Shown: piece after piece, positions 21,983 to 34,589 of the stretch
Position numbering within the stretch: position 1 is the first letter of the stretch
Layout: each line of letters begins with the position of its first letter
Assembly (NCBI RefSeq): GCF_030247185.1
Contig: NC_080572.1
Span: forward strand, 214,549,435 to 214,613,434
Source of the DNA: Malaya genurostris
Taxonomy: Eukaryota > Arthropoda > Insecta > Diptera > Culicidae
Reading direction: 5' to 3'
DNA length: 64,000 nt
The notes under the pieces: generated by a model
What the model was told of the DNA's origin: nothing
Seen by the model: the letters and a program-made list of their open reading frames with translations, nothing else
Databases searched by the model: none
Position numbers and translations under genes: made by a program

Positions 21983-22589
21983 TCGTTTTTCATTGAGAAC
22001 ACTCGTGGAGTGTTTTGCTCGATTCGTGCACTTTTCGTGCAGTCGGGCAATCAAAACAGGTGCACTGTGTTTCATTGATTTTGCACCGCACGAAAAAAAT
22101 GCACTTTCGGGGCAATTCGCGGGCAACTATTTTGCACCCGTTTTCTTTTCAGAGCAGCAAGCGTGCAAACCAAACTTTACAAAATCTGTTTTAATCCACC
22201 TAGTGGTGTAATGATGCCTTTCTCATGTATAATATTGTGGTATTCTATTCAAAAATTTTTTCTTCGATTTTTGCGAAAAACCAAAAGATTGTTTGTGGGT
22301 TAACTAGTATAACATACAGAATAAAACAGTGCTTTGATTGCGTAGGTCATCCTTAAGAAAACGAAGTGGGTTCACTATTATATATACTTCCAGCACCGGA
22401 ACCCGAGAACCGGTGTAATCGAATTCGGCTCGTACGGTCACCAACTAACATAACGTTCAAACTTCACTAGTTTTTATACGATTTGCCATCGTTCTCCAAA
22501 CGACGGTTTAAATTTTTGTTGAACCCAAAAATATGCAGTAATTTGGTAGGACCATAAGACCATTCATTTGGCCCTAAGATTGGGAATAA

Positions 22590-23612
22590 CGGTTTAGAGT
22601 CCAGTTTATAACATTTTTTACGGTTTTTGTTCCGCCGGTTTAAGTGACGGTGTACAATATTGAACACACTTTACCCTATAACTTCGGAACCGGAGGTCGG
22701 ATTCGGATGAAATTCAGGAATTCCGCATGGGACCGGAAGACCTTTCATTTGAATCTAAGTTTGTGAAAATCGGTCGAACCATCGCTGAGAAAAGTGAGTA
22801 AGATCCATTTTTGTATATATGATCACTATTTCCGGTACTTCCGGAACCAGATACCGGGAACCAGGATAGCCGGAATCGGTTTGTTTAGTTGCCTACTGAT
22901 AATGACTATCGATTTGTGTTGTTTTGAGACCAGTTTAGAAATTTTTTTACGTGTTTTGTTTCGCCGGTTTAAGTGATGGTGTACAATATTGAACACACTT
23001 TACCCTATAACTCCGGAACCGGAAGTCAGATCCAGATGAAATTCAGGAATTCCGTATGAGACCATGAGACCTTTCATTTGAATCTAAGTTTGTGAAAATC
23101 GGTCGAACCATCGCTGAGAAAAGTGAGTAAGATCCATTTTTGTATATATGATCACTATTTCCGGTACTTCCGGAACCGGATACCGGGAACCAGGATAGCC
23201 GGAATCGGTTTGCTTAGTTGCCTACTGATAATGACTATCGATTTGTGTTGTTTTGAGACCAGTTTAGAAATTTTTTTACGTGTTTTGTTTCGCCGGTTTA
23301 AGTGATGGTGTACAATATTGAACACACTTTACCCTATAACTCCGGAACCGGAAGTAAGATCTGGATGAAATTCAGGAATTCCGTATGAGACCACAAGACC
23401 TTTCATTTGAATCTAAGTTTGTGAAAATCGGTCGAACCATCGCTGAGAAAAGTGAGTGAGATCCATTTTTGTATAAATGATCACTATTTCCGGTACTTCC
23501 GGAACCGGATACCGGGAACCAGGATAGCCGGAATCGGTTTGTTTAGCTGCCTACTGATAATGACTATCGATTTGTGTTGTTTTGAGACCAGTTTAGAAAA
23601 TTTTTTACGTTT
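22590..23612 (+). repeat. 329-bp tandem repeat, about 3 copies
   Basis: The period is exactly 329 bp: CGCCGGTTTAAGTG recurs at about 22634, 22963 and 23292, and the AGTGAGTAAGATCCATTTTT segment recurs with the same spacing. Monomers are about 95% alike by eye. Each contains a 60-codon ORF with the same sequence (22794, 23123, 23452), a by-product of the repeat. A partial extra monomer is at 25518-25655. Confidence 0.95.
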
Positions 23613-24479
23613 TTACCTTTTTTTATATATATAAAAAATAGGTATAGAATTCGCTCAAACTTTCGAAAATTTTTCCGAGGCCCGGAGGGCCGAATGACAT
23701 ATACCAATCGATTCAGCTCGACGAACTGAGCAAATGTCTGTGTGTGTGTGTGTGTGTATGTGTGTGTGCCTGTATGTGTGTTGTCAACTAAGAGGTCGAG
23801 ATCTCAGAGATGGCTCGGTCGGTCCGATTTCGATCAAACTAGTCGCAAATGAAAGGTCTCCCCGTCACCCAAAATGCTATTAAATGGTTTTGAGATCGGA
23901 TGTTTACTTTTTGAGTTATTCGAAGTTTTATGTCAAAATTTTCAGTTTTTTGACAGTATTTGTCACAATTGACCTTGAAAACAGAATATGTTTTCAGACT
24001 TAGATTCCGCACGATACTACCTATTCAACAAGCCATAGATTGTTAAAATCCGTCCATTTTTAACGGAGATATCGAAATTTTTGTGTAAACGACTTTTCCC
24101 CCTATTCCAGCAGTAGGAGTTTTGAGCGCTGTATGACAAAGCAATGCTTGGGAGCAACGGAAAACACGATTTTCTATTCTGTTACATACAATTGTTTCTA
24201 AGTACCAAAAAGACTGTGTACAGCATCCTTTTTCATGACAATTTGCCTCGGACCGATTTTAGCACGGCTCGTTTTTGGCACCATAATCGTTCGAATATGA
24301 CATATATAAACCAGATGATGGCAGATTTTTTTTAATTATATTGTTTTAAACTACTTACAGTAATAAAAGCTGGAAGAACATAACATCCATATACCATTCG
24401 AATCAGTTCGTCGAGATCAGCAAATGCGTGTGTGACAAATAATTTCACTCAATTTTCTCTGAAAATTTCTTTTCTACAA

Positions 24480-25500
24480 ATTCAGATTCATACGAAAATT
24501 CGTATGCTCCCAAACAAAGTTCCTGAATTATGTTTGGTTCCGACCTCTGGTTCCGGAACTACAGGATGATATATGAAACGAAATCAAAATTGTGTAACTC
24601 ATTCTTCTCGTAGATGGCTGAACCGATCTAAGATTCAAATGAAATCTAAGAATCATCTAAGATGCAAATGAAAAGTTTCAAGATTCTTTTAAACATCTTG
24701 CTCTTCAGTCAGATCCAACTTCCGGTTTCGGGGATACAGGGTGATTAGTATAAAAATGTCTATTCCACATAAATTAATCAGGTTTATCGGGTTAGCAGAT
24801 TTGGATAGTCGATAAAAAAAATTAACTTTTTTCAGTTTTAGTGGTATTCAGTTGTCGATTCAGAAGGCACCTAAAAATTTAATTCATGCTATGATTTCTC
24901 AAAGATGTCTTCACTGATTTTCAAATATTTTGAAACAAATGTAAACTATACAGCTACTCAGGTGAATTTATCTGACTTCGGCCATACCGATTTTAGAATT
25001 CCGGTTCCAGTATAAAATCGTTTCTCAAAGCTCAATCGTTTTCTCAAAAATGCCTAATCAAATTTCAGAAACAAAAATTCAAATTGAATTAAACTTATAT
25101 ACAAAATTAATTAGTTTTATACATACATTCAAAAATTTATGAAGTTTTTCCAATTAAGCTTCAAAGTTGTACTCAAAACTGTAATTTATTCGTCATATGG
25201 CCATACGAATCGGTTTGGGTTATGCTGGTTCCTGAATACCGGCTCTGGAAGTACCTTAAATTACCGTAAACTCTAAAGTGGAACTTACATATCATGGCAT
25301 GTTTAATCGATTATCACTTCTAGATTTAAATTCGATTGTATTTGCAGTTTCGACATTACAGAGTAATGAGTGATTACAATCTCAAATTGTCGCTTAAAAC
25401 GACGGTGATTAAAATAATGTAATGAAAACTTAAACACCGAAGAATATTCATGCAAAAAACACATGCGAATTGATAAAAAAAAGGTATCATCTCACTGCTA
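24480..25500 (+). repeat. Second copy of the 13590-14560 repeat
   Basis: Matches 13590-14560 in the same orientation through CAAACAAAGTTCCTGAATTA, TTAATCAGGTTTATCGGGTT, TCAGGTGAATTTATCTGACT and CACTGCTAGGTGGATTAATC. Substitutions and small indels are frequent. It sits inside the composite B repeat. Confidence 0.75.
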
Positions 25501-25670
25501 GGTGGATTAATCACGTTTTTGTTTCGCCGGTTTAAGTGACGGTGTACAATATTGAACACACTTTACCCTATAACTCCGGAACCGGAAGTCGGATCCGGAT
25601 GAAATTCAGGAATTCCGTATGAGACCACGAGACGTTTCATTTGAATTCAAGTTTGTCAAAATCGGTTCAG

Positions 25671-25716
<46 letters not shown>

Positions 25717-25904
25717 ACAGACATTGCTCAGCTCAATGAACTGAGTCAAATGGTATATGACACTGGGCCCTCCGGTCCAATTTTCACTAGTCGGTTTTTC
25801 AAGTGATTGCATAACCTTTCTATATGAGAAAGGCAAAACCCGTTTCATTGATCAACTGTCAGGGCAAAACACTGGCACCGAGCGAGTGGAATCAATGAAA
25901 AACG

Positions 25905-26037
25905 ACATTAGTGTCAGTAGGATCCATAGTACTAGCCATGCAATGATTCTGTACGCTAAGAATCGGCTGCGAGGTCTGTTGAAACAGAAAGGCCAAATTC
26001 CGCAAAAGGAATGTAATGCAAAGACTAGACTAGACGT
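25905..26037 (+). mobile_element. SINE body without tRNA head
   Basis: From TTAGTGTCAGTAGGATCCAT through AAGTCTGTTGAAACAGAAAG-type sequence to GGAATGTAATGCAAAGACT. It matches the 3' part of the SINE at 42483-42690. The tRNA-like head is missing. Confidence 0.65.
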
Positions 26038-28674
26038 CAGTTTTATAGTATGACGAACAGCAACGAATTCAATAGGTTTCGAATGATATTCAATTTGTTG
26101 CCAGTCATCAATCAAACTGCGCTTCAAGTGGTTATATTTTAGTAACAATCACTCATAATTCTTATTGCAAACTGGTTTGAAATAAGCTATCGTAACCAAG
26201 TTTGTTATTCGGGCTGTATCAATAAATTCTTCACATTGTTCCTTATGAATGCCATATTTTGGAAATTAAAGTTTTTAACACTTATCAGCCTGTATATAAT
26301 TCTTAAATCTGATGTTGAGTCCTAATAAAATTTAAAAACAGTTAATAGGATAAGGTCAAGAGACCATTCATTTGAATTTAAGATGGCAAAAATCGATTAA
26401 ACATCTCGATCTCAGAGAAAATAGAATTTAAAACGAATGCACTTCGTCGGTATCGATGCACTTATTCTGCCATTGTTAGGAGACCGGAAACTCCCATTAT
26501 AGTGCAAGTACCACATAGCATTTTGTTGTTTCGGCAGTCGGTAGTCAAATCGCAATCAAATCAGAAAGAATTTTATGGGACCCTAGACCCTCAAATTCCG
26601 GAACCGAAATCCCCATAAAATTTAATAGCAGTCTATGCGATGTTTTGCTTGAATCTGTGCAAAACATACATGCACACAATTTGCGGTCTCTTCAAAAGCA
26701 GCCCAACAGTATACAGCTCTCCGGGCCCAGATTCAAATGAAGGTGTTCCCAAAGATTACATAACCATCCCGATCAGCTAGCAAAAACAACCTCGTAACAG
26801 AAACCTATTTTGCTTGCAAACTCTTCTATAAATTTGATCTCGTTAGTAGTTAAAGTGACAAAAATAACTGACAAATACAGAGAGATATTCGATATAATTT
26901 TTTTCTGTTATTGTCTACTGGTGGGGATTCAACACGAGAAAGGAACAAACTTATTAATCCTCGGTGGCTTGTGGACAACTCAATAATAATAATCTCGGAG
27001 TATTGCAGTATAGGATTAAATTTTTAAAATGTCAAAAAATGTCAAGGACAACGAAATACGTTAACATTTCAATGTTATCGAAGTTCAAGCATCTTATTTA
27101 GCCGGAAGTCTTCGGCCTACATTCGGGGAGTCGCTTTCGATGCTAAACAAAATGATGAAATCCACAAAGCGATACAATCTGCAAATATTTTCGCTGTTGG
27201 CATTTAAAATTCGTCTCGTTCCATGTTCCGTGTATCGCATTATGTTTATACTTCCACCAACGTTCTACGTTCGGTATGGGCGAAATAGGCTTTATTTTTC
27301 CGCTCAAACTTGGCGCTACGAAATGCCTGCTGATTAAAACAACGTTTCGAATACCGGAATACCATGAAAAATTCGTATTTTTTTCAACAAACTCCTTGAT
27401 TAATATGCATAGAGTTAGGTTGAATAAACCAAAGCATCATTCAGATTTAGCGACACATAAATGGAGGGACGAGGCTGAACACCTGTGTGGAAAAAGTTTA
27501 TAAATAAGGATCGGAGCTAAAGTCGCCGGTTTTCAGAATAAGAATTTTCTTATGCTGAATAATCAACAATTCTGAGTAGTAACTATCCATAACATTGAAT
27601 CTAGTCTGAATAAAAAAGTGCTCTAATATACAATAAATTCGATCTGTGTATTGATGTGCCAGATGTGTAAATTTTTCTTAGTCCGACTGTAAATCGAGGT
27701 AAGCTCCGTCTAAAACGTATCCTCTAGGCTGGTAAAAAAATGTAATGTTGCGTTATCAAGATCCCAATGAACAAAAGGTTCGAATGAAATGAGGTGTGAG
27801 AACCTTAGATTAAACACAAAACAGAACGAGTAAAGGTTTACGATATTCAAAGTCATATATTTCCCATGAAAGTCAGGTGCTTATTTCCGTTGGTGTTACC
27901 GGCATTTTGATGCTCACGATAATGCCATGCTGTGCGAATATTAAAGATGGCCATAATGCTACTTCATACAGAGACGTAATACATTTTTATTACACATTAT
28001 TCCCACACGCATCATTACTTTGAGCAGTGCTGGCATTTGGTAGGCAGGGATATTCATAGCATTCCGGAGCCAATTTGTTGAGCTACCATGTCCGTAGTCG
28101 AGTCACTGAGTGATCTTGATGGGAATAGTATTAGGCGTATTTTTACCTACTTGAAAAAAAAAGAACTTCACTGAATAAAGTTGTGAAAATTCCTTTAGTC
28201 TTTTGTGTACCCCAATAATTAAGTAGTAATGAAATGATTCCTTTCTTGTATTGCTAATGATTTAAAGGATTCTTTAAACGATTTTTCGTGGATTTTTTTT
28301 AAATAAACAAGAAAGTTTGTTTAGGGTTTTGAATCGTATTTAGAATATTTTTTTCGTTATTTTTCTGTCGTCTCTCTAAATGACGATTGGAAATTTTAAG
28401 CAGACTTCACCCTGTATTTACGGAGTCAGATATCTGGATGAAAAAAATAACCGATCTCCAAAAAAATGGACCGGAGAGGAAAAACACAGGGATTTTGGTC
28501 GGCTACATCACTTATATTTCCGTAACCGAAAGCGGTAGCCTTTTGATCTTTGAACCAGAGGTGGAAATAAGTCCATTTTGCGCATGAAAATGTGAATCAA
28601 GATTTCCGATTGTGAATCAAAAAACCGAACACCGTGAAATTAAAAATTAGGTAACAAAACTAGAATTGCGATTA
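26038..28674. other. Non-coding stretch
   Basis: No intact repeat family or coding domain recognised. Short ORFs at 27140-27503 and 28387-28587 have no known motifs. Confidence 0.4.
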
Positions 28675-28733
28675 TGTTATAAATTGTGGGAAATGAAACT
28701 GAAGACTGTTATAAATTGTGGGAAATGAAACTG
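28675..28733 (+). repeat. Tandem duplication of about 27-32 bp at SINE insertion site
   Basis: TGTTATAAATTGTGGGAAAT..GAAACTGAAGAC at 28675-28706 is repeated at 28707-28733 up to GAAACTG. ACTGAAGACC resumes after the SINE poly-A. The second copy plus the post-SINE remnant may represent an unusually long target-site duplication. Confidence 0.8.
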
Positions 28734-28896
28734 GGGACGGGTATAGCGTGATGGGATAGTCGATGCCTTTCACGCAGCCCGCCTGGGTTCGATTCCCAAC
28801 CCCGCACATAGGGTCAGAAAGATTTTCTGGTCCGAAGAGGCGAATGACCTAAGATGTTAAAGCCTCTATAATTGAAACAAAAAAAAAAAAAAAAAA
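28733..28896 (+). mobile_element. Feilai-like tRNA SINE with poly-A
   Basis: GGGGACGGGTATAGCGTGAT (A-box region), then CTGGGTTCGATTCCCAAC (a perfect B box GGTTCGATTCC). A tRNA-unrelated body follows with GTCAGAAAGATTTTCTGG and GAAGAGGCGAATGACC, then GTTAAAGCCTCTATAATTG and a poly-A of about 19 nt. This order resembles the mosquito SINE Feilai as I remember it; the family name was not checked against a database. Such SINEs are transcribed by RNA polymerase III from the A and B boxes and moved by a partner LINE. Confidence 0.75.
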
Positions 28897-28948
28897 CTGA
28901 AGACCTTTTCAAATTCTAAGTAAAACCAAAATGTATCTTCTCAAAAAT

Positions 28949-30155
<1,207 letters not shown>

Positions 30156-31345
30156 TTTATTAAAATATCTACAATAAGTATGTGATATGAAAAGATAATA
30201 CTGATTATTTTTATTTACTGTGAATCAAAAAATTTGCTTATTTCCACCCCTGCTCTGAACTAAATCAATGACTCAATAGTAGCATTTAAATAAACCCAAG
30301 TTTGATGGAATCGGCTCTGCCATTTCCGATCAAATTGAGCGAATTGAAATATCTTTGAAAGTTACATATATGCATATTTTCCGATCTTATCGAGCTAAGG
30401 TCCAATGGACTCTTCCGGACTCCGATCAAAAGCCGGGTTTTCTTAGGAATTCTATATCCTTTCTAAAGAGAAATTCAATAATTTTGGATCTAGTTTTGGG
30501 AAGTTTTGGTCAAACTGACTGAAATAAACCTCGTATTGTTCAATAAGTATCGCGATGGTTGAATTTCCGCGGGTCACGCATGTTCGATTTTTGATCTTTT
30601 GGTGACATTCGAAAATCGAAGACAAGATAAAATACAGCCACGCCCAATAACTGTCGAAAACTGACTAGACGTTTAAAATGGTCGGTATTGTGAACATAAA
30701 GGTCACAAGGGTGAAGGTTATTAGTACCAATATAAAGCCACCAAAAGATAAAAAATCAATTCAAAATTTGCGATACTTTTTGAACAAATCTCGTATGATG
30801 ACTTGTGAGGGTCACATTTACAGGGTCGCCGAGAGGGAAGGGGGAAAGGGAGAAGTTCCCCCCGGTCCGGACGTTTTCAGGGGGCCCGGATGTTCGAAGA
30901 TTCAAAATTGTTTTTCCATTCTCCATAACAAAACAAAATATCAAAAATCGGGACAAACTTGGCTTGCGAATTATTTTGTTATTGTATTCAAAAATCTCTC
31001 AATTCGATTACATTACCATTCTTACAATCTATTTTAGTTCTCATGTTTAGGGCCCTATAATGTTGCAGTCCATTGTGCGAAAGCGGTGAAGCAACTTAAA
31101 CGGTGGCCAAACCAACAACACCCAGGATACAATGAGAGCAAACACTAAATTTAGTTTTCTACTGTCAAAAACTTGACTGGATTGATCAGAACCGTCCAAA
31201 ATTGACCTACTAAAAAGATGTCGTGTTCCATCAGGTCAGAAGCTCCAGGAACTTGGTTAAGATATTTTAATGCATCCTCAATACAAAATGATCCGGATAC
31301 CTAGTGTTTGCCTTTTTTCTTGCATTGGAATTCTTTTTTTGCCTT
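30156..31345. other. Non-coding stretch
   Basis: No gene recognised. A G/C-rich patch at 30825-30895 (GAGAAGTTCCCCCCGG, GGGGGCCCGGATG) resembles the ends of short insect DNA elements, but I found no partner repeat. Confidence 0.4.
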
Positions 31346-32000
31346 TCTCATATAGAAAGGCTATACAATCACTGTGAAACCCGACTTTTGAACCGACACT
31401 CGGAGGGCCGAATGTCATATACCATTCGACTCAGCTCGACTAACTGAGCAAATTCCTGTGTGTGTATGTGACAAATAATGTCACTCAATTTTCTCAGAGA
31501 TGGCTGAACCGAAACTTAGATTCAAACGAAAGGTCTTATGGTTCCATAGCTCGTTATTAAATTTTATCTTTATCCGATTTCCGGTTCCAAAATTACAAGG
31601 TAATATGAGAATGCGCACTCAATTTTCTCGGAAGTCTCTAAACCGATGAAATGAAAGGTTTTGATATTCTTTAAAAAGTTCCCGAAGAGTTGATCTAGAA
31701 TGACTTTTGAGTTAGTTCATCTTGTTGGCCGACCTTATTTATTTAGTGGATATATAGATCTACTTTGGAACTACTAGTCCTCGATTCCCGCTTCCGAACG
31801 CGCACCGGTAATAGTGAAGAAAAACTCCAAACTCACTTCGATTTCTCAGCAATGGTTAAACCGATTTATACAAATCATGATTCGAATTAAAGTGTCTTAA
31901 AAGATACCGTGCCATTTCATCCACATCCATCTTCCGGTTCCAAAATAATAGGGCAATAAGTATAAAAACTTTTAAACTATCATACAAAATGATGCAAAAT
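31346..32000 (-). repeat. Family B repeat fragment
   Basis: Begins TTGCCTTTCTCATATAGAAA..GGCTATACAATCACTGTG, then TTTTGAACCGACACTCGGAG and TCATATACCATTCGAC. It matches 57054-57160 closely and decays after about 31700. It is one end of family B in the same orientation as the left copy at 57 kb. Confidence 0.65.
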
Positions 32001-32316
32001 CGGTACGCATCGCTACGGAAAAACAAAACGCCACCGGGCCAGCACACAGTGTGCTTTGTTCAATTTGGTATAGCGTGCAGGGTTGCCACATTCAAATCTA
32101 TATTAACTTAATATAAATGTTCACAAATTGAATAGGTGTTGGTAGTTTATACCAAAGAAAGTTTTTTATTTTTAACGGTATCAAATTAACTAGAGATTAT
32201 AAGAGGAGAAAGAATATGAAATTATAGAGCCATAGTACTCAAGGAAGAGCAAGGATGTGAAGAATAAAGTACGGAAAAGTGAGACGTGACAAGAGTTATT
32301 TAAGTAAGCAGAAGGC

Positions 32317-32735
32317 TTCACGTATCTAAACTTTTACCTTCTACCAGAGGAGTCGAACTTAGTCATCTTAGCGATACGAGTCATCCGAGTCTCTGATATG
32401 TCAGAAAGTAAAGGCAAAAGTCGTTTTGCCATTTACTATCCGAACCGGTTAAAGTAAAGCTACGAGAAGTTGTCACATTCTGCCCACGACGGCTTCACAT
32501 TCAATGTTTTTCATTGTGTTGATATTTTCTCATCTCTATATAGTTAGTTATAACACCGGAAAGGAAGATTTGCCCGAAACTATTGCTTGAGTGCCTGGAG
32601 TTGTAGCGTATGGCTATGCGTCCCAGGGTACAAGCGGCGCACGGACAGCGCTCCATTCATTTCTGTGTGTGATGGAATCCCATCAAATTTTTTACATTTT
32701 ACTTTTTTATTTATGACTTCTGGTCAGTCAGTAAT
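32317..32735. repeat. Rearranged partner of the 1207-1325 repeat
   Basis: 32317-32408 is the reverse complement of 1246-1322, and 32697-32735 is a direct match to 1207-1240. The intervening sequence is unmatched. Confidence 0.5.
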
Positions 32736-32853
32736 TTTTACTTCTTTCGGTTTTTTAACGATATCAAACAAACTAGAGGATTTGTAAATTTTCGTTTGCG
32801 TGTCCATCGAGTTATGTTGTGGAAGGAAAACTCGAACGAAATATGTGAATTTT

Positions 32854-34020
32854 TTTTTATTTAAAAGATATTTTACTCAGGCCTATTTTCGCACAAGCTT
32901 TACGTGGCCGATTTAACTGAGTTTTAAAATTTTTCTTTTGTATTGGATCTCGTTGTCACCCTTTTTCTAGGGGGAGAGGAGCTTCCATTTTCCTCCTGCG
33001 AGGATTGAGGGGCAGTTTGTTCGCGGTTTGTCTCGTCATTTATTGCCGCATCGGTGGTATTGTTGTTGATTTTGTTGCTAGTTGCTGTAGATGCGTCTTG
33101 TTGTACATTTTTTGCAGTTGCTGGTTGGTTGGATGGTAAGTTGTTAACTGCAGCTGGTGTACTTTGTTCTATAGGGGTTACGTTGGACGGTTTCGTTGAA
33201 GGGGATACTTTCCTGTTGTTGGTGACTGTCACAGGTGTACTGGGGTTGCTTGTGGGTTGGTGTGAAGAAAGCACCGTAGACCTTTGGTGTAGTTGTCTCC
33301 TTGTCCAGTTTATCACCTGGCTTACCGTTGTGAACAGGTTTTTGGCAATATTGGCATGTGGCCATCTGATTGTCATAGGTAGCAAGCGATTTGCACGGGA
33401 TTCTTGTATCTTGACCGAATGTCACATAAGAAGGTCTATATAGGCCTCCTCAAGCGCATGCGTAACAAACGTACGCCATTTAGAATACCGGGGAAAAAAT
33501 TCTTCCACTTTTCTTTTTAGATAGAGAGAATCTCTCCGTATTGGGATATAGTTTTGCGAATATAAGGATCGATGACGCTTGAGGGAAGATCATGCACACG
33601 CACTTCTATAGCACTATCTTCCATATATACTGGAATGTTGTACTTGATATTTTCATGCTCCACATAGTGCACATTATTATTGTCTTTATCGAATTGAATT
33701 GCATCCAACTCTTTATAGAACTGGATATAAACAACATTATTGGTCTTATTGCATTGATGTGAATGCACACGTTTAATGTCAAGATGCATTTGCTCCTTAA
33801 GCAAATCTTCAAGTTCACGTATCGAAGGTCGATTTTTGCACTGTCTGAAGTCAACAACAATTGTATTCTTTCGTGCCAGCGGTAGCTTTTGTTCGTTTGG
33901 TTCACTCATTTCGAGGTCGTTCTATTGTTCACTACACAATACTGTACTTGGTTTCTTCTGTCCCGAACGTAAACGGTTTTGTTTTATCGACTGACTTGGA
34001 TGAGATGAGAAAGCGAACTG
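32854..34020 (-). mobile_element. ORF1-only non-autonomous retroelement, copy 2
   Basis: A 1167-bp minus-strand insertion flanked by an 11-bp target-site duplication ATGTGAATTTT (32843-32853 and 34021-34031). The 5' end (34020) reads CAGTTCGCTTTCTCATC and the 3' end reads GGCCTGAGTAAAATATC, then TTTTAAATA and poly-A. Both termini correspond to those of 4647-5752, and again no polymerase gene lies between. The two copies differ clearly in sequence, so they represent independent insertions of two subfamilies. Confidence 0.82.
32924..33909 (-). pseudogene. ORF1-like gene, broken
   Basis: Starts MSEPNEQKLPLARKN at 33909 and reads through LLKEQMHLDIKRVHSHQCN, VYIQFYKELDAIQF, VEHENIKYNIPVYMEDS and AIEVRVHDLPSSV to GEILSI. 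There a TAA (about 33514-33516) replaces the Glu codon found in copy 1. A second stop and a frame change follow before the zinc knuckle, which reads CQYCQKPVHNGKPG, its last Cys changed to Gly. A Thr/Ser/Asn-rich tail ends near 32924. Inactive as a protein gene. Confidence 0.8.
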
Positions 34021-34189
34021 ATGTGAATTTTATATTCGGTCCATATATTTCAATAATATTAGGTGAAATAGCATTATTACATATTTTTTATATTTAAAAT
34101 TCTGTAGTAAATAGCACACTATCATTTTATACAAGCAACTCACTTAGTGCTAGCACAATATTCTGTTCGTCATAGATAATTCAGGTCGA

Positions 34190-34345
34190 GACGGCCGAAG
34201 ACCGCAAGTGCGCCGGCGACCCGCCGTCGGAAGCGACGTCCACTGCGGTGGAGCAGCGCCCCACAGAAATCACCTCTGTCTAGTTGCGGGCGTTTGCCCG
34301 GATAACCCAAAGCTAGGAGCTACCCCTTAGTTAAGTACGAACGAG
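34190..34345. other. GC-rich island of unknown origin
   Basis: In an AT-rich window this segment is strikingly GC-rich: GGCCGAAGACCGCAAGTGCG, CGCCGGCGACCCGCCGTCGG, GTTGCGGGCGTTTGCCCGG. The last forms a perfect short stem (CGGGC..GCCCG). It is not part of the ORF1-only element, whose 5' end and target-site duplication lie at 34020-34031. No reading frame with a known motif. It could be part of an unrecognised retroelement leader or LTR, or transferred DNA. Confidence 0.5.
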
Positions 34346-34489
34346 CGGCAGCGAGGTCGGACAGAAAGTCATTAAAAACGATGAGACGTAGCCGCATTAG
34401 ACCTTTCAAAATTGCAGTAAATTAGAACAATTTTTTTTAAGCAGCATGTTCATCTGTTATGCCATATGACTGTTATACAAAAAGACCAT

Positions 34490-34585
34490 GATTCCAAATA
34501 ACCATTATACCAACTAACCATTATGCCAAATGTCGCTTTGCCAAACGGTATTTTGCCAAACGGCTTTATGCCAAACGTGGTAGCC
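34490..34585 (+). repeat. Short iterated motif (ATGCCAAAYG type)
   Basis: Seven or so imperfect copies of a 10-18-bp unit around TATGCCAAA: CCATTATACCAACTAACC, ATTATGCCAAATGTC, TTTGCCAAACGG, TTTGCCAAACGGC and TATGCCAAACGTGG. Such arrays form the ends of some DNA elements; no opposite end was found. Confidence 0.6.
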
Positions 34586-34589
34586 CCCA

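Larger units (their letters stand above)
22188..25840 (+). repeat. Composite of family 'B' repeat (TTTAATCCACCTAGTG ... GAGAAAGGC)
   Basis: Begins with TGTTTTAATCCACCTAGTGG and GATGCCTTTCTCATG, and ends near 25838 with AACCTTTCTATATGAGAAAG. These are the same two termini found at 58106 and 58921. Between them lie many paragraphs of the form 'ACTCCGGAACCGGAAGTCGG', 'ATGAAATTCAGGAATTCCGT' and 'TTTCATTTGAATCTAAG', a 329-bp tandem array, a nested dispersed repeat (24480-25500) and two dinucleotide tracts (23736-23782 TG, 25672-25719 CA). No coding capacity. The total length far exceeds the roughly 0.8-kb copies at 57-59 kb because of internal expansion and insertion. Confidence 0.6.

Noticed and set aside
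22590..23612. Regularly spaced repeats considered as a CRISPR-like array
   Set aside because: The whole 329-bp unit is repeated with no variable spacers, and the window is eukaryotic.
22794..23634. Three nearly identical 60-codon ORFs
   Set aside because: They recur because of the 329-bp tandem repeat; no start context, domain or codon bias supports a gene.
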